From an uncultured Granulosicoccaceae bacterium (GTDB lineage Bacteria > Pseudomonadota > Gammaproteobacteria > CALCKW01): 11,552 bases of DNA. A program made the translations under genes and the position numbers. This document shows positions 5,719 to 11,552 of the stretch, piece after piece (positions within the stretch are counted from its first letter, which is position 1; every line of letters begins with the position of its first letter). The stretch covers positions 1 to 11,552 of the forward strand of contig CALDHJ010000351.1 of assembly GCA_937941555.1 (NCBI GenBank). Reading direction: 5' to 3'. The notes below the pieces were generated by a model. That model did no database searches. It saw nothing but the letters and a program-made list of their open reading frames with translations, and was not told the origin of the DNA.

Positions 5719-8700
5719 TCAAGCCAACGCCTGACCCACAGACGGTGTCTCGGCTTTTGGCGGATCTGAAAAGGCCGTCTCGAGTTCAGCCCATGTCGCC
5801 TGTGCAGCCTTGACGTTGCGTTCTTTCACGTGGCCGTAGCCGCGAATCTCATCGGGCACATCCGCAATCTGAATGGCCGTGTCGAGGTTATCCGATGTCA
5901 GGCCTGCAATAATCCGATCGAGTCTTGCTTCGAAATCGCCGATCAGCTCGCGCTCCATGCGCCGCTCGGCGGTGTAGCCGAAGATATCGAGCGCAGAGCC
6001 GCGCAACCGTTTGCCCTTGGCGAGCACCCCGAACGCTTTCAACACCCACGGGCCAAAACGCTTTTTCGTCGCTACACCTGTCTCCGGATCGGGCTTGCAT
6101 AAAATCGGCGGCGCCAGGTGAAAGCGCAAGCGCCCGCCGTCGTCAAACTGCTCGCGCAGCGCTTTCTCGAACGCAGGCGAACTGTATAGTCGCCCGACCT
6201 CGTATTCGTCCTTGTAGCTCATGAGTTTGGCGAGCGAACGCGCGGCCGTCTCGGCAAGCGAAGTGCTGCCGGTGCCGAGCGCCGCCTCGGCCGCCTGCAC
6301 GCGCGCAATGCGCTCGCGGTAGCGCTCCGCCCAGGCCGCATCCTGATAGCCCGCCAGGTGCTCGCTGCGGTGCGCGACGATCTCGTCGACCGTGCGCGGA
6401 ATCGTCGATTTGCCGCCGTTCGGCAAAAGCAAGGGTTCGAGCCGCGCAGGGTCGTGTGCCAGCACCCGCCCGAGGCTGAACGCGCGCTGGTTGAACGCGA
6501 CCGCCACCCCGTTAATCTCGACCGCCCTCATCAACGCCGCCATGCTGATCGGCAGCAGACCGCGTTGGGCAGCGAAGCCGAGCATCATCAGGTTCACCGC
6601 CACCGTGTCCCCGCACAACTCGCGCGCGAGTTGGGTGCCGTTGATCAGGTGTGTGTTCGCCTCGCCAACCAGCCCCGCGACCTTCTGGTGGATCAGACGT
6701 TCGGGTGGACGGTTGGCGTCGGTCGGTTCGATCTGAAAAAACGACGTCGGCGCGACCGTGGAATTGCCGACCAGCTGGCTCCGCCCCTCGGCGATAGTGG
6801 TGCTCGCCTCGGGCAATAAGGCCGCGAGCAGATCGAAAGCCAACACCAGATCCGCCTCCCCGCGCCCGACCCGCTGCACGCGGATGGCGTCGTTGTCCGC
6901 GGCGATACGCAAGTGCGAGAACACCGCCCCGTTCTTCTGCGACAGGCCGGTCATGTCGTAGGTGGACGCGGCCTTGCCTTCAAGGTGGGCAGCCATGCCG
7001 AGCACCGCGCCGACCGTGACCACGCCGGTGCCGCCGATGCCGGCAATCATCACCGCGTAGCTGTTGCCGTCGGGCAGCGCCCGCACCACCGGCTGCGGTA
7101 GGTCGGCAAACAGCCCATCGAGTGATGGCAATTCGGGTTTGCGCAGGTCTGCGCCCTCGACCGTGACAAAGGACGGGCAGAACCCCCGCACACAGCTCGC
7201 GTCCTTGTTGCAGGTCGACTGATCGATCCGCCGCTTGACGCCGAATGCCGTGTCGATCGGCTGAATCGACACACAATTCGACTGCACCGAGCAGTCGCCG
7301 CAGCCTTCACACACCGCGTCGAAAATGAACTGGCGCTCGGGCGGGTCTGGGTAGGTGCCACGCTTGCGCCCACGGCGCTTCTCGGTAGCACAGGTCTGCT
7401 GGTACACAATGACCGACACGCCTTTCTCGTCGCGCAGCTCGCGCTGCAACGCGTCGAGGTCGTTGCGGTGTTTGACCACCACCCCGGGCGCGAGACCACT
7501 GTTGCGGCTGTAGGAATCCGGGTCATCCGACACCACCACACAGCGCGCCGCCCCCTCCGACAAGACCTGCCGGGTGATCGCGCCCACCGAGATCGGGCCG
7601 TCGTGCGGCTGACCGCCGGTCATCGCGACCGCGTCGTTGTAGAGAATCTTGTAGGTGACGTTGCTGCCCGCCGCGACCGCCTGGCGCACCGCGAGCAAAC
7701 CCGAGTGGTAGTAGGTGCCGTCGCCGAGGTTCTGGAACATGTGCGGCGTGTCAGTGAAGGCCTCGAGCCCGATCCAGTTCGCCCCCTCGCCGCCCATCTG
7801 GGTCGGCGGCAGGGTCTCCCCGGTGCCACGCATCGCGGCCATGGCGTGGCAGCCGATGCCGGACATCGCCATGCTGCCCTCAGGTACTTTGGTCGAGGTG
7901 TTGTGCGTACAGCCCGAACAGAAAAACGGCGTGCGCAACACCGAGCGCGGCGGCATCGCCATCGCCTCGGGTGGCGGCGTCAGATCCGTCACCGCCTGTT
8001 CAAGGGCTTCGTCCAATCCCCCGTGGGCGCGCAACACCGCGGCCAGCGCCGTTGCCACGTCGCCCCCGTGGATCTGGACATCGGACGGCAGCAACGCCTC
8101 GCCACTGGGGCCATGCTTGCCGTAAAGCGCGGGCCGGTTGGCGAGCGCGTAGAGCGCCTGGTGCGCCTGCTGTTCAACGAAGGCCTTTTTCTCTTCGACA
8201 AAAAAGACCGCCTCAGCCTCACCCGCAAACGCGCGCAAGTTTTCGCCTTCGAGTGGCCAGATACACCCGACCTTGTAGACACCGATGCCCAAGGCATCGC
8301 AACGCGCCGCATCCAGACCAAGTAAGTGCAGCGCTTGTAATGTGTCCTCGCAGGCCTTGCCGGCGGTGACGATACCAACGCGCGGTGTCGCGGCACCAAA
8401 GATCACCTTGTCGATCCGGTTCGCGCGCACGAAGTCGTGCACCAGCGGCAGCCGAAACCGACTGACAGTCACTTCCTGCGCCTGCGGGTTGTAGAGCGTG
8501 GGCTGAATGTGCAGCCCCTCGGGCGGCAGGCGTTGCGGCGCAATCTCCGGCAACACCACATCGGGCTGCGCGGCGGCCAGGTCGACCGTGCCGGTCTGCT
8601 CGACCGTCTCGTTCACGCATTTGAGTCCAACCCAGAGCCCGCAGTAGCGCGAAAGCGCCCAGCCCAGCAGGCTGTACTCGATGAATTCGTGCACCGACGC

Positions 8701-9231
8701 GGGATACAAGGACGGTATCGACAGCGCCGCGAGGGTCTGCTCACTCTGGTGTGCGACCGTCGACGACTTGCCCGGGTGATCATCGCCGTAGGCGACCACC
8801 ACGCCGCCGTTCGGGTGGCTGCCGGCCGTGTTGCCGTGGCGCAGCGCATCCCCGGCACGGTCGACGCCCGGCCCCTTGCCGTACCAGAGGCCGAAGACCC
8901 CGTCGACGGTCGGGTCCGGCACGGCATTGAGCTGCTGTGTGCCCCAGAGAGCGGTCGCCGCCAGCTCCTCGTTCACCGCCGGGCGAAACACCACCCCCAC
9001 CGCCTCGAGCCGCGGCCGCTCGCGGTAGGCCGTGCTGTCGAGCCCGCCCATCGGCGAGCCGCGGTAGCCCGAGATATACCCACCGGTGTTCAGGCCAGAT
9101 GCCGTGTCGCGCTCACGCTGCAACAGCACCGCTCGGATCAGCGCCTGAGTGCCGTTGATGAAGACGTGGCCATCAGTGGCCTCGAACTTGTCGGACAAGG
9201 ACACAGATCGAAGAACAGGGGCGTCGGCCAT
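5719..9231 (-). CDS. Single-chain indolepyruvate ferredoxin oxidoreductase family protein
   Basis: A 1170-residue fusion of the IorA- and IorB-type subunits. It is expected to oxidatively decarboxylate indolepyruvate or related aryl-2-oxoacids to acyl-CoA with thiamine diphosphate and Fe-S clusters, passing electrons to ferredoxin or another acceptor. Domains in order: N-terminal pyruvate-oxidoreductase-like region (about 20-220); a middle domain (about 280-400); a thiamine-diphosphate domain (about 435-620) with CSGC (438-441) and GDGT (503-506) followed by NDAVAMTGG (532-540); a ferredoxin-like segment with CEGCGDCSVQSNC (Cys641, 644, 647, 653) and further cysteines at 674, 680 and 685; an IorB-like gamma domain starting with GIGGTG (731-736); and a C-terminal region (about 960-1140) typical of the fused proteobacterial form. 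The ATG at 9231 has GGAG 6 nt upstream. The gene lies 85 bp downstream of the GlxA-type regulator on the same strand. No ferredoxin gene is adjacent. Substrate is inferred from family. Confidence 0.93.
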   Translation of the reverse strand: MADAPVLRSVSLSDKFEATDGHVFINGTQALIRAVLLQRERDTASGLNTGGYISGYRGSPMGGLDSTAYRERPRLEAVGVVFRPAVNEELAATALWGTQQLNAVPDPTVDGVFGLWYGKGPGVDRAGDALRHGNTAGSHPNGGVVVAYGDDHPGKSSTVAHQSEQTLAALSIPSLYPASVHEFIEYSLLGWALSRYCGLWVGLKCVNETVEQTGTVDLAAAQPDVVLPEIAPQRLPPEGLHIQPTLYNPQAQEVTVSRFRLPLVHDFVRANRIDKVIFGAATPRVGIVTAGKACEDTLQALHLLGLDAARCDALGIGVYKVGCIWPLEGENLRAFAGEAEAVFFVEEKKAFVEQQAHQALYALANRPALYGKHGPSGEALLPSDVQIHGGDVATALAAVLRAHGGLDEALEQAVTDLTPPPEAMAMPPRSVLRTPFFCSGCTHNTSTKVPEGSMAMSGIGCHAMAAMRGTGETLPPTQMGGEGANWIGLEAFTDTPHMFQNLGDGTYYHSGLLAVRQAVAAGSNVTYKILYNDAVAMTGGQPHDGPISVGAITRQVLSEGAARCVVVSDDPDSYSRNSGLAPGVVVKHRNDLDALQRELRDEKGVSVIVYQQTCATEKRRGRKRGTYPDPPERQFIFDAVCEGCGDCSVQSNCVSIQPIDTAFGVKRRIDQSTCNKDASCVRGFCPSFVTVEGADLRKPELPSLDGLFADLPQPVVRALPDGNSYAVMIAGIGGTGVVTVGAVLGMAAHLEGKAASTYDMTGLSQKNGAVFSHLRIAADNDAIRVQRVGRGEADLVLAFDLLAALLPEASTTIAEGRSQLVGNSTVAPTSFFQIEPTDANRPPERLIHQKVAGLVGEANTHLINGTQLARELCGDTVAVNLMMLGFAAQRGLLPISMAALMRAVEINGVAVAFNQRAFSLGRVLAHDPARLEPLLLPNGGKSTIPRTVDEIVAHRSEHLAGYQDAAWAERYRERIARVQAAEAALGTGSTSLAETAARSLAKLMSYKDEYEVGRLYSSPAFEKALREQFDDGGRLRFHLAPPILCKPDPETGVATKKRFGPWVLKAFGVLAKGKRLRGSALDIFGYTAERRMERELIGDFEARLDRIIAGLTSDNLDTAIQIADVPDEIRGYGHVKERNVKAAQATWAELETAFSDPPKAETPSVGQALA

Positions 9232-9259
9232 CGGGGGCTCCGGCTGAAGGCTTCGCCTG

Positions 9260-9265
9260 ATTATG
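9260..9265 (-). promoter_or_regulatory. Possible -10 box of oxidoreductase gene
   Basis: On the minus strand CATAAT (five of six to TATAAT) lies about 29 nt before the ATG at 9231, in the 85-bp gap after the regulator. The -35 region is poor (CGGCAG at 17 bp), so this would need an activator or is chance. Read-through from the regulator gene is the alternative. Confidence 0.3.
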
Positions 9266-9316
9266 CAGCAGACCGCCCGCTACTGCCGGAATTCAAGCGC
9301 CACCTTCCGGACACAG

Positions 9317-10318
9317 TCAATCCAACCGAAATCGCGCCCGGTAGTCGCTCGGCGACACGCCGAGCACGCGCACGAAGGCGCGGCGCAGGTGTTCCTCGTC
9401 GCCGAAGCCACAACGGTCGGCGATCCGCTTGACCGGCTGGGTTGACGACTCCAGCAGCTCGCGCGCGGCGTTCACGCGAATGGCTTCAACGCCCTTGGCA
9501 GGCGTCATGCCGGTGGCGGCGACGTAAGCGCGCTGAAAACTGCGCAGGCTCTGGTTAGCCCGCGCGGCGAGCACCTCGACGCGCAAGTCTTCTCCGAGGT
9601 GGTGTGCGATCCACGCGTGCAGATCGGCAAAGGGGTCGGCGTCGAGTGATTGTTGCGCGAGTGCCGGGCTGAACTGCGACTGCCCACCCGGTCGCACCAT
9701 ATAGGTCACGAGCGCCTGCGCGCGCTCACGCGCTGCCGCCTGTCCGAGGTCCGACGCGACCATTGCGAGCGCCATGTCCGTGCCCGCCGTCACGCCGGCC
9801 GAGGTCCAGATAGGCCCATCGCGCAGGTAGATCGGGTCCGGTTCCACCTCAACACGCGGAAAGGCACGCTCGAGGTGCGCGCAGTCTTCCCAATGCGTGG
9901 TCGCGCGGCGCCCGTCGAGCAAGCCCGCCGCCGCGAGAATCAGCGCCCCAGAGCACACCGACGCCACGCGCTCGGCGCGACTGGCCAGCGCCCCGATCGC
10001 CGACACCAAACGCGGGTCATGCATCGCGTTAAGCGCGCCATCCCCCCCGACAACAACAAGCGTGTGAAGCGGACGAGCCCGCCAGGCCGACAGCGGTTCA
10101 GACGTGATCGACACCCCCGAGTCGGTCGCCACCTGCCCGCCATCGAGCGATACTACAGCCGTCGTGTACGCGAGCGGCCCGTCCCCCGCGTGCCGCGCCC
10201 AGGCAAATACCTGCAAGGGACCCGCGAGGTCGAGCATCACGATGTCCGGGTAGACCACAAACAGCACCGGCATCGGGTCCGTTGCGGCGTCGTGTGAATT
10301 GGCAGGAATTGAGGTCAT
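9317..10318 (-). CDS. GlxA-family AraC-type regulator with DJ-1/PfpI sensor domain
   Basis: A 333-residue transcription factor. Residues 17-190 form a DJ-1/PfpI-like domain, with VVYPDIVMLDLAGPLQVF at its start, VVVGGDGA in the middle, and SVCSGALILAAAGLLDGRRATTHW, where Cys122 occupies the nucleophile-elbow position. Residues about 228-333 form a double helix-turn-helix AraC domain, with the family end motif IADRCGFGDEEHLRRAFVRVLGVSPSDYRARF. Members of this family sense small metabolites and usually act on nearby genes. The ATG at 10318 has no Shine-Dalgarno, because a palindrome occupies the bases just upstream. The ATG at 10273 (MPVLFVVYPD) is a good alternative that begins right at the conserved fold and has ACGGA before it. 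It is divergent from the DJ-1 gene at 10387 and upstream of the oxidoreductase, so both are candidate targets. Confidence 0.93.
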   Translation of the reverse strand: MTSIPANSHDAATDPMPVLFVVYPDIVMLDLAGPLQVFAWARHAGDGPLAYTTAVVSLDGGQVATDSGVSITSEPLSAWRARPLHTLVVVGGDGALNAMHDPRLVSAIGALASRAERVASVCSGALILAAAGLLDGRRATTHWEDCAHLERAFPRVEVEPDPIYLRDGPIWTSAGVTAGTDMALAMVASDLGQAAARERAQALVTYMVRPGGQSQFSPALAQQSLDADPFADLHAWIAHHLGEDLRVEVLAARANQSLRSFQRAYVAATGMTPAKGVEAIRVNAARELLESSTQPVKRIADRCGFGDEEHLRRAFVRVLGVSPSDYRARFRLD

Positions 10319-10336
10319 TCTGGCATTTATGCCAGA
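10319..10336. promoter_or_regulatory. Perfect 18-bp palindrome, candidate operator
   Basis: TCTGGCAT, a TT centre, then ATGCCAGA make a perfect inverted repeat. It lies in the 68-bp gap between the divergent regulator and the DJ-1 gene, abutting the annotated regulator start. A possible -10 for the DJ-1 gene, TAATCT, lies at 10348-10353, which puts the palindrome at its -35 region, a usual position for an AraC-family activator site. Function is inferred from position and symmetry. Confidence 0.65.
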
Positions 10337-10386
10337 GCACGCGCACCTAATCTAGTCCCATCATCGACACACCAAGGGACAAGCCC

Positions 10387-10998
10387 ATGCCCACCCTCGC
10401 CGCCCTCGTCTTTCCGGGGTTTGAAACCCTCGACTTCTACGGACCGATCGAAATGCTCGGCGGCCACACGCCGAACGACATGACCATAAGCATCGTCGCC
10501 GAGACCCTCGACCCGGTGCCGAGCGTGCACGAAACCCGCACAGCCGTGGATCGCACCTTCGGCAATGGAACCGACTACGACCTGGTGCTGATCCCAGGCG
10601 GCGACGCCGCCCCGCTCGACCCGATCAACCCCGCGCTCAACGACTGGATCATCGAAACCAGCCAGAACGCGCAAATCGTCATGGCCGTCTGCACCGGCAC
10701 CGTCCTGCTCGCGACAACCGGCCTGCTCGACGGCCGCCGCGCCACCACCAACAAAAAAGACTTCACCGCCACCGTCCACCACGGCCCCAACACCAACTGG
10801 GTCAAACAAGCGCGCTGGATCGAAGACGGCAAATACTTCACCTCATCCGGCGTCTCTGCGGGCATGGACATGGCGCTCGCCGTGATGGCGAAGCTCTACG
10901 GGCAGGAAGCAGCAGACGAGATTGCATTGGGGACGGAGTATGAATGGCATCAAGATCCGATTTGGGATCCGTTTGCGCAGAGCGCCGGGCTTGTCTAA
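10387..10998 (+). CDS. DJ-1/PfpI family protein, isonitrile-hydratase-like
   Basis: A 203-residue single-domain class I glutamine-amidotransferase-like protein. LVFPGFETLDFYGPIEML is the N-terminal family motif with Asp16; VLIPGGDAA follows at 67-75; AVCTGT contains the nucleophile-elbow Cys102 and Thr103; GLLDGRRATT follows; and SSGVSAGMDMALAVMA closes the fold. The Asp16/Cys102/Thr103 set matches the catalytic Asp/Cys/Thr known for Pseudomonas isonitrile hydratase, so hydration of an isonitrile to an N-formyl compound is possible. Many relatives have other or unknown roles. The ATG at 10387 has AGGGA 7 nt upstream. The protein is a homologue of the sensor domain of the divergent regulator. 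Codon use changes sharply in the last 30 or so codons. It converges on the toxin gene with only 18 bp between stops. No signal peptide, so it is cytoplasmic. Confidence 0.9.
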   Translation: MPTLAALVFPGFETLDFYGPIEMLGGHTPNDMTISIVAETLDPVPSVHETRTAVDRTFGNGTDYDLVLIPGGDAAPLDPINPALNDWIIETSQNAQIVMAVCTGTVLLATTGLLDGRRATTNKKDFTATVHHGPNTNWVKQARWIEDGKYFTSSGVSAGMDMALAVMAKLYGQEAADEIALGTEYEWHQDPIWDPFAQSAGLV

Positions 10999-11016
10999 AT
11001 CCGCCAGAAGGTGGCC

Positions 11017-11280
11017 TCACCGTGCTTTGTATACCACCGAGCGGTGAGCCACTTTGACCACAACCACAATCAACTTGCTATCAACGATCTCGTAGACGAT
11101 TCGGTAGGCGCCTTGACGTACGCGGTAGCGCTCCATTGCCGACAACTTCACGCACCCTTGTCCGCGAGGGTTTTCTCGCAGCGCGTCTATTCGCTCGAGG
11201 ATGCGCGCCACATCTTGCTTGGGCAGGCTGCGCAGATCTTTTGCAACGGATCGCCTGAAGACAAGTTCAAAGCTTGCCAT
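11017..11280 (-). CDS. RelE/ParE-family toxin
   Basis: An 87-residue basic protein with the compact RelE/ParE fold pattern. SFELVFRRSVAKDLRSLPKQDVARILERIDAL makes the two N-terminal helices, and the conserved core YRVRQGAYRIVYEI then KLIVVVVKVAHRSVVY makes the C-terminal sheet. RelE-type members cleave mRNA at the ribosome and ParE-type members poison gyrase; the sequence alone does not decide. Several Arg residues are conserved (in RYRVRQ, YRIVYE and HRSVVY). The ATG at 11280 is preferred over an in-frame TTG at 11289: AAGGA lies about 11 nt before the ATG but only 2 nt before the TTG. The start overlaps the end of the antitoxin gene by 14 bp, the normal antitoxin-first order. GC is lower than in the neighbouring metabolic genes, as expected for a mobile module. 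Confidence 0.88.
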   Translation of the reverse strand: MASFELVFRRSVAKDLRSLPKQDVARILERIDALRENPRGQGCVKLSAMERYRVRQGAYRIVYEIVDSKLIVVVVKVAHRSVVYKAR

Positions 11281-11500
11281 GCGCGCCAAGATCCTTCAGC
11301 AACGCCTCGTAACTTAACGTGGGTTCAGCCACGCGCTCATCAAACGCACTCAGATCCTCGGCATCCTCCCGCAACGCCAATCGCACAGCGTCGTTGACCA
11401 CCTCTGATATCGACTGGTCAGCATTGGCCGCTTTGAGCTTCAAAGCGCGATGAACATCCGGTTCGAAGTAGACCGTGGATCGCTTAGACATTTCGCTCAT
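11267..11500 (-). CDS. Ribbon-helix-helix antitoxin
   Basis: A 77-residue protein. Residues about 7-45 fit the ribbon-helix-helix (CopG/Arc-like) DNA-binding fold: a short strand STVYFE, then helix PDVHRALKLKAANADQ, then SISEVVNDAVRLALRED. The acidic C-terminal part (EDAEDLSAFDERVAEPTLSYEALLKDLG) is expected to wrap and neutralise the toxin encoded just downstream. Such antitoxins repress their own operon. The ATG at 11500 has a full GGAGGT 8 nt upstream, the strongest ribosome-binding site in the window. An ATG at 11491 is a less likely start. The toxin gene begins 14 bp before the stop, so the two are co-translated. Confidence 0.9.
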   Translation of the reverse strand: MSEMSKRSTVYFEPDVHRALKLKAANADQSISEVVNDAVRLALREDAEDLSAFDERVAEPTLSYEALLKDLGAHGKL

Positions 11501-11507
11501 AGAAAAT

Positions 11508-11522
11508 TACCTCCGGGAGGCA
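11508..11522 (-). promoter_or_regulatory. Hairpin covering the antitoxin ribosome-binding site
   Basis: On the minus strand CCTCC, one base, then GGAGG form a palindrome (11510-11520). As RNA this folds with about 4 GC-rich pairs and a 3-nt loop, extended to about 6 pairs by a G-U and a U-A. The GGAGG arm is the Shine-Dalgarno of the antitoxin, so translation could be reduced by folding. It might instead be part of a DNA operator. Confidence 0.4.
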
Positions 11523-11535
11523 TCTTGGCGCTATA

Positions 11536-11547
11536 ACGTTAAAACGT
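11536..11547. promoter_or_regulatory. Inverted repeat, candidate antitoxin operator
   Basis: ACGTT, AA, AACGT is a 12-bp inverted repeat about 36 bp upstream of the antitoxin ATG. Ribbon-helix-helix repressors bind short symmetric sites at their own promoter. On the minus strand TTGACG (11550-11545) overlaps it and could be a -35 box, with a poor -10 (CAAGAT) 17 bp further on. TATAGC (11535-11530) is an alternative -10 whose -35 would lie beyond the window. The region is cut by the right edge. Confidence 0.4.
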
Positions 11548-11552
11548 CAAAT

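Noticed and set aside
7468..9432. Long plus-strand open frames (about 285 and 331 codons) opposite the oxidoreductase
   Set aside because: They are His/Arg-rich translations of the antisense strand of a well-supported gene in GC-rich DNA, and show no family motif.
10310..10330. Three-codon frame ATG CCA GAA TGA overlapping the regulator ATG on the minus strand
   Set aside because: It arises from the palindrome arm plus the start codon, has no ribosome-binding site, and disappears as an issue if the regulator starts at 10273.
10999..11016. Small stem GCCA/TGGC between the convergent DJ-1 and toxin stops as a terminator
   Set aside because: Only 4 pairs and no T tract.

Overview
This is an 11.5 kb piece of a GC-rich (about 60-65% by eye) bacterial chromosome carrying eleven protein-coding genes. 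One of these, a lipoprotein gene, runs off the left edge. The organism is most likely a gammaproteobacterium: the HNH protein closely matches the E. coli YajD pattern, the glycerophosphodiesterase has the same length and motif layout as E. coli UgpQ, and a PhnN-type kinase and a single-chain indolepyruvate oxidoreductase are present. I cannot name genus or species. I found no RNA gene, insertion sequence, CRISPR array, phage or integron element.

Layout, left to right. (a) 1-1499: a minus-strand secreted lipoprotein (partial) diverges from a plus-strand dual-specificity-type protein phosphatase. (b) 1537-3451: a minus-strand cluster reads phnN, then a homocysteine S-methyltransferase, then yajD. 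The last two overlap as TGATG, so they are probably translationally coupled. (c) 3701-5421: two plus-strand genes, ugpQ-like and uppP, the second with its own plausible sigma-70 promoter. (d) 5422-5718: a non-coding convergent gap with a 15-bp tandem repeat and a small hairpin. (e) 5719-10318: a minus-strand pair, a GlxA-type AraC regulator followed by a 1170-residue indolepyruvate ferredoxin oxidoreductase. (f) 10387-10998: a plus-strand DJ-1/PfpI (isonitrile-hydratase-like) protein, divergent from the regulator. The gap between them holds a perfect 18-bp palindrome that is the best operator candidate in the window. (g) 11017-11500: a minus-strand toxin-antitoxin pair (ribbon-helix-helix antitoxin, RelE/ParE-like toxin) of visibly lower GC, with a possible operator at the right edge.

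Most of the window is ordinary housekeeping and accessory metabolism, and I do not see a clearly new multi-gene system. The items most worth a second look are: the regulator/enzyme pair built on the same DJ-1 fold around the palindrome; the toxin-antitoxin leader, where the antitoxin ribosome-binding site lies in a hairpin and inside a micro-ORF; the orphan phnN with an internal terminator-like hairpin; and the abrupt codon-usage change at the 3' end of the DJ-1 gene, next to the toxin-antitoxin module.
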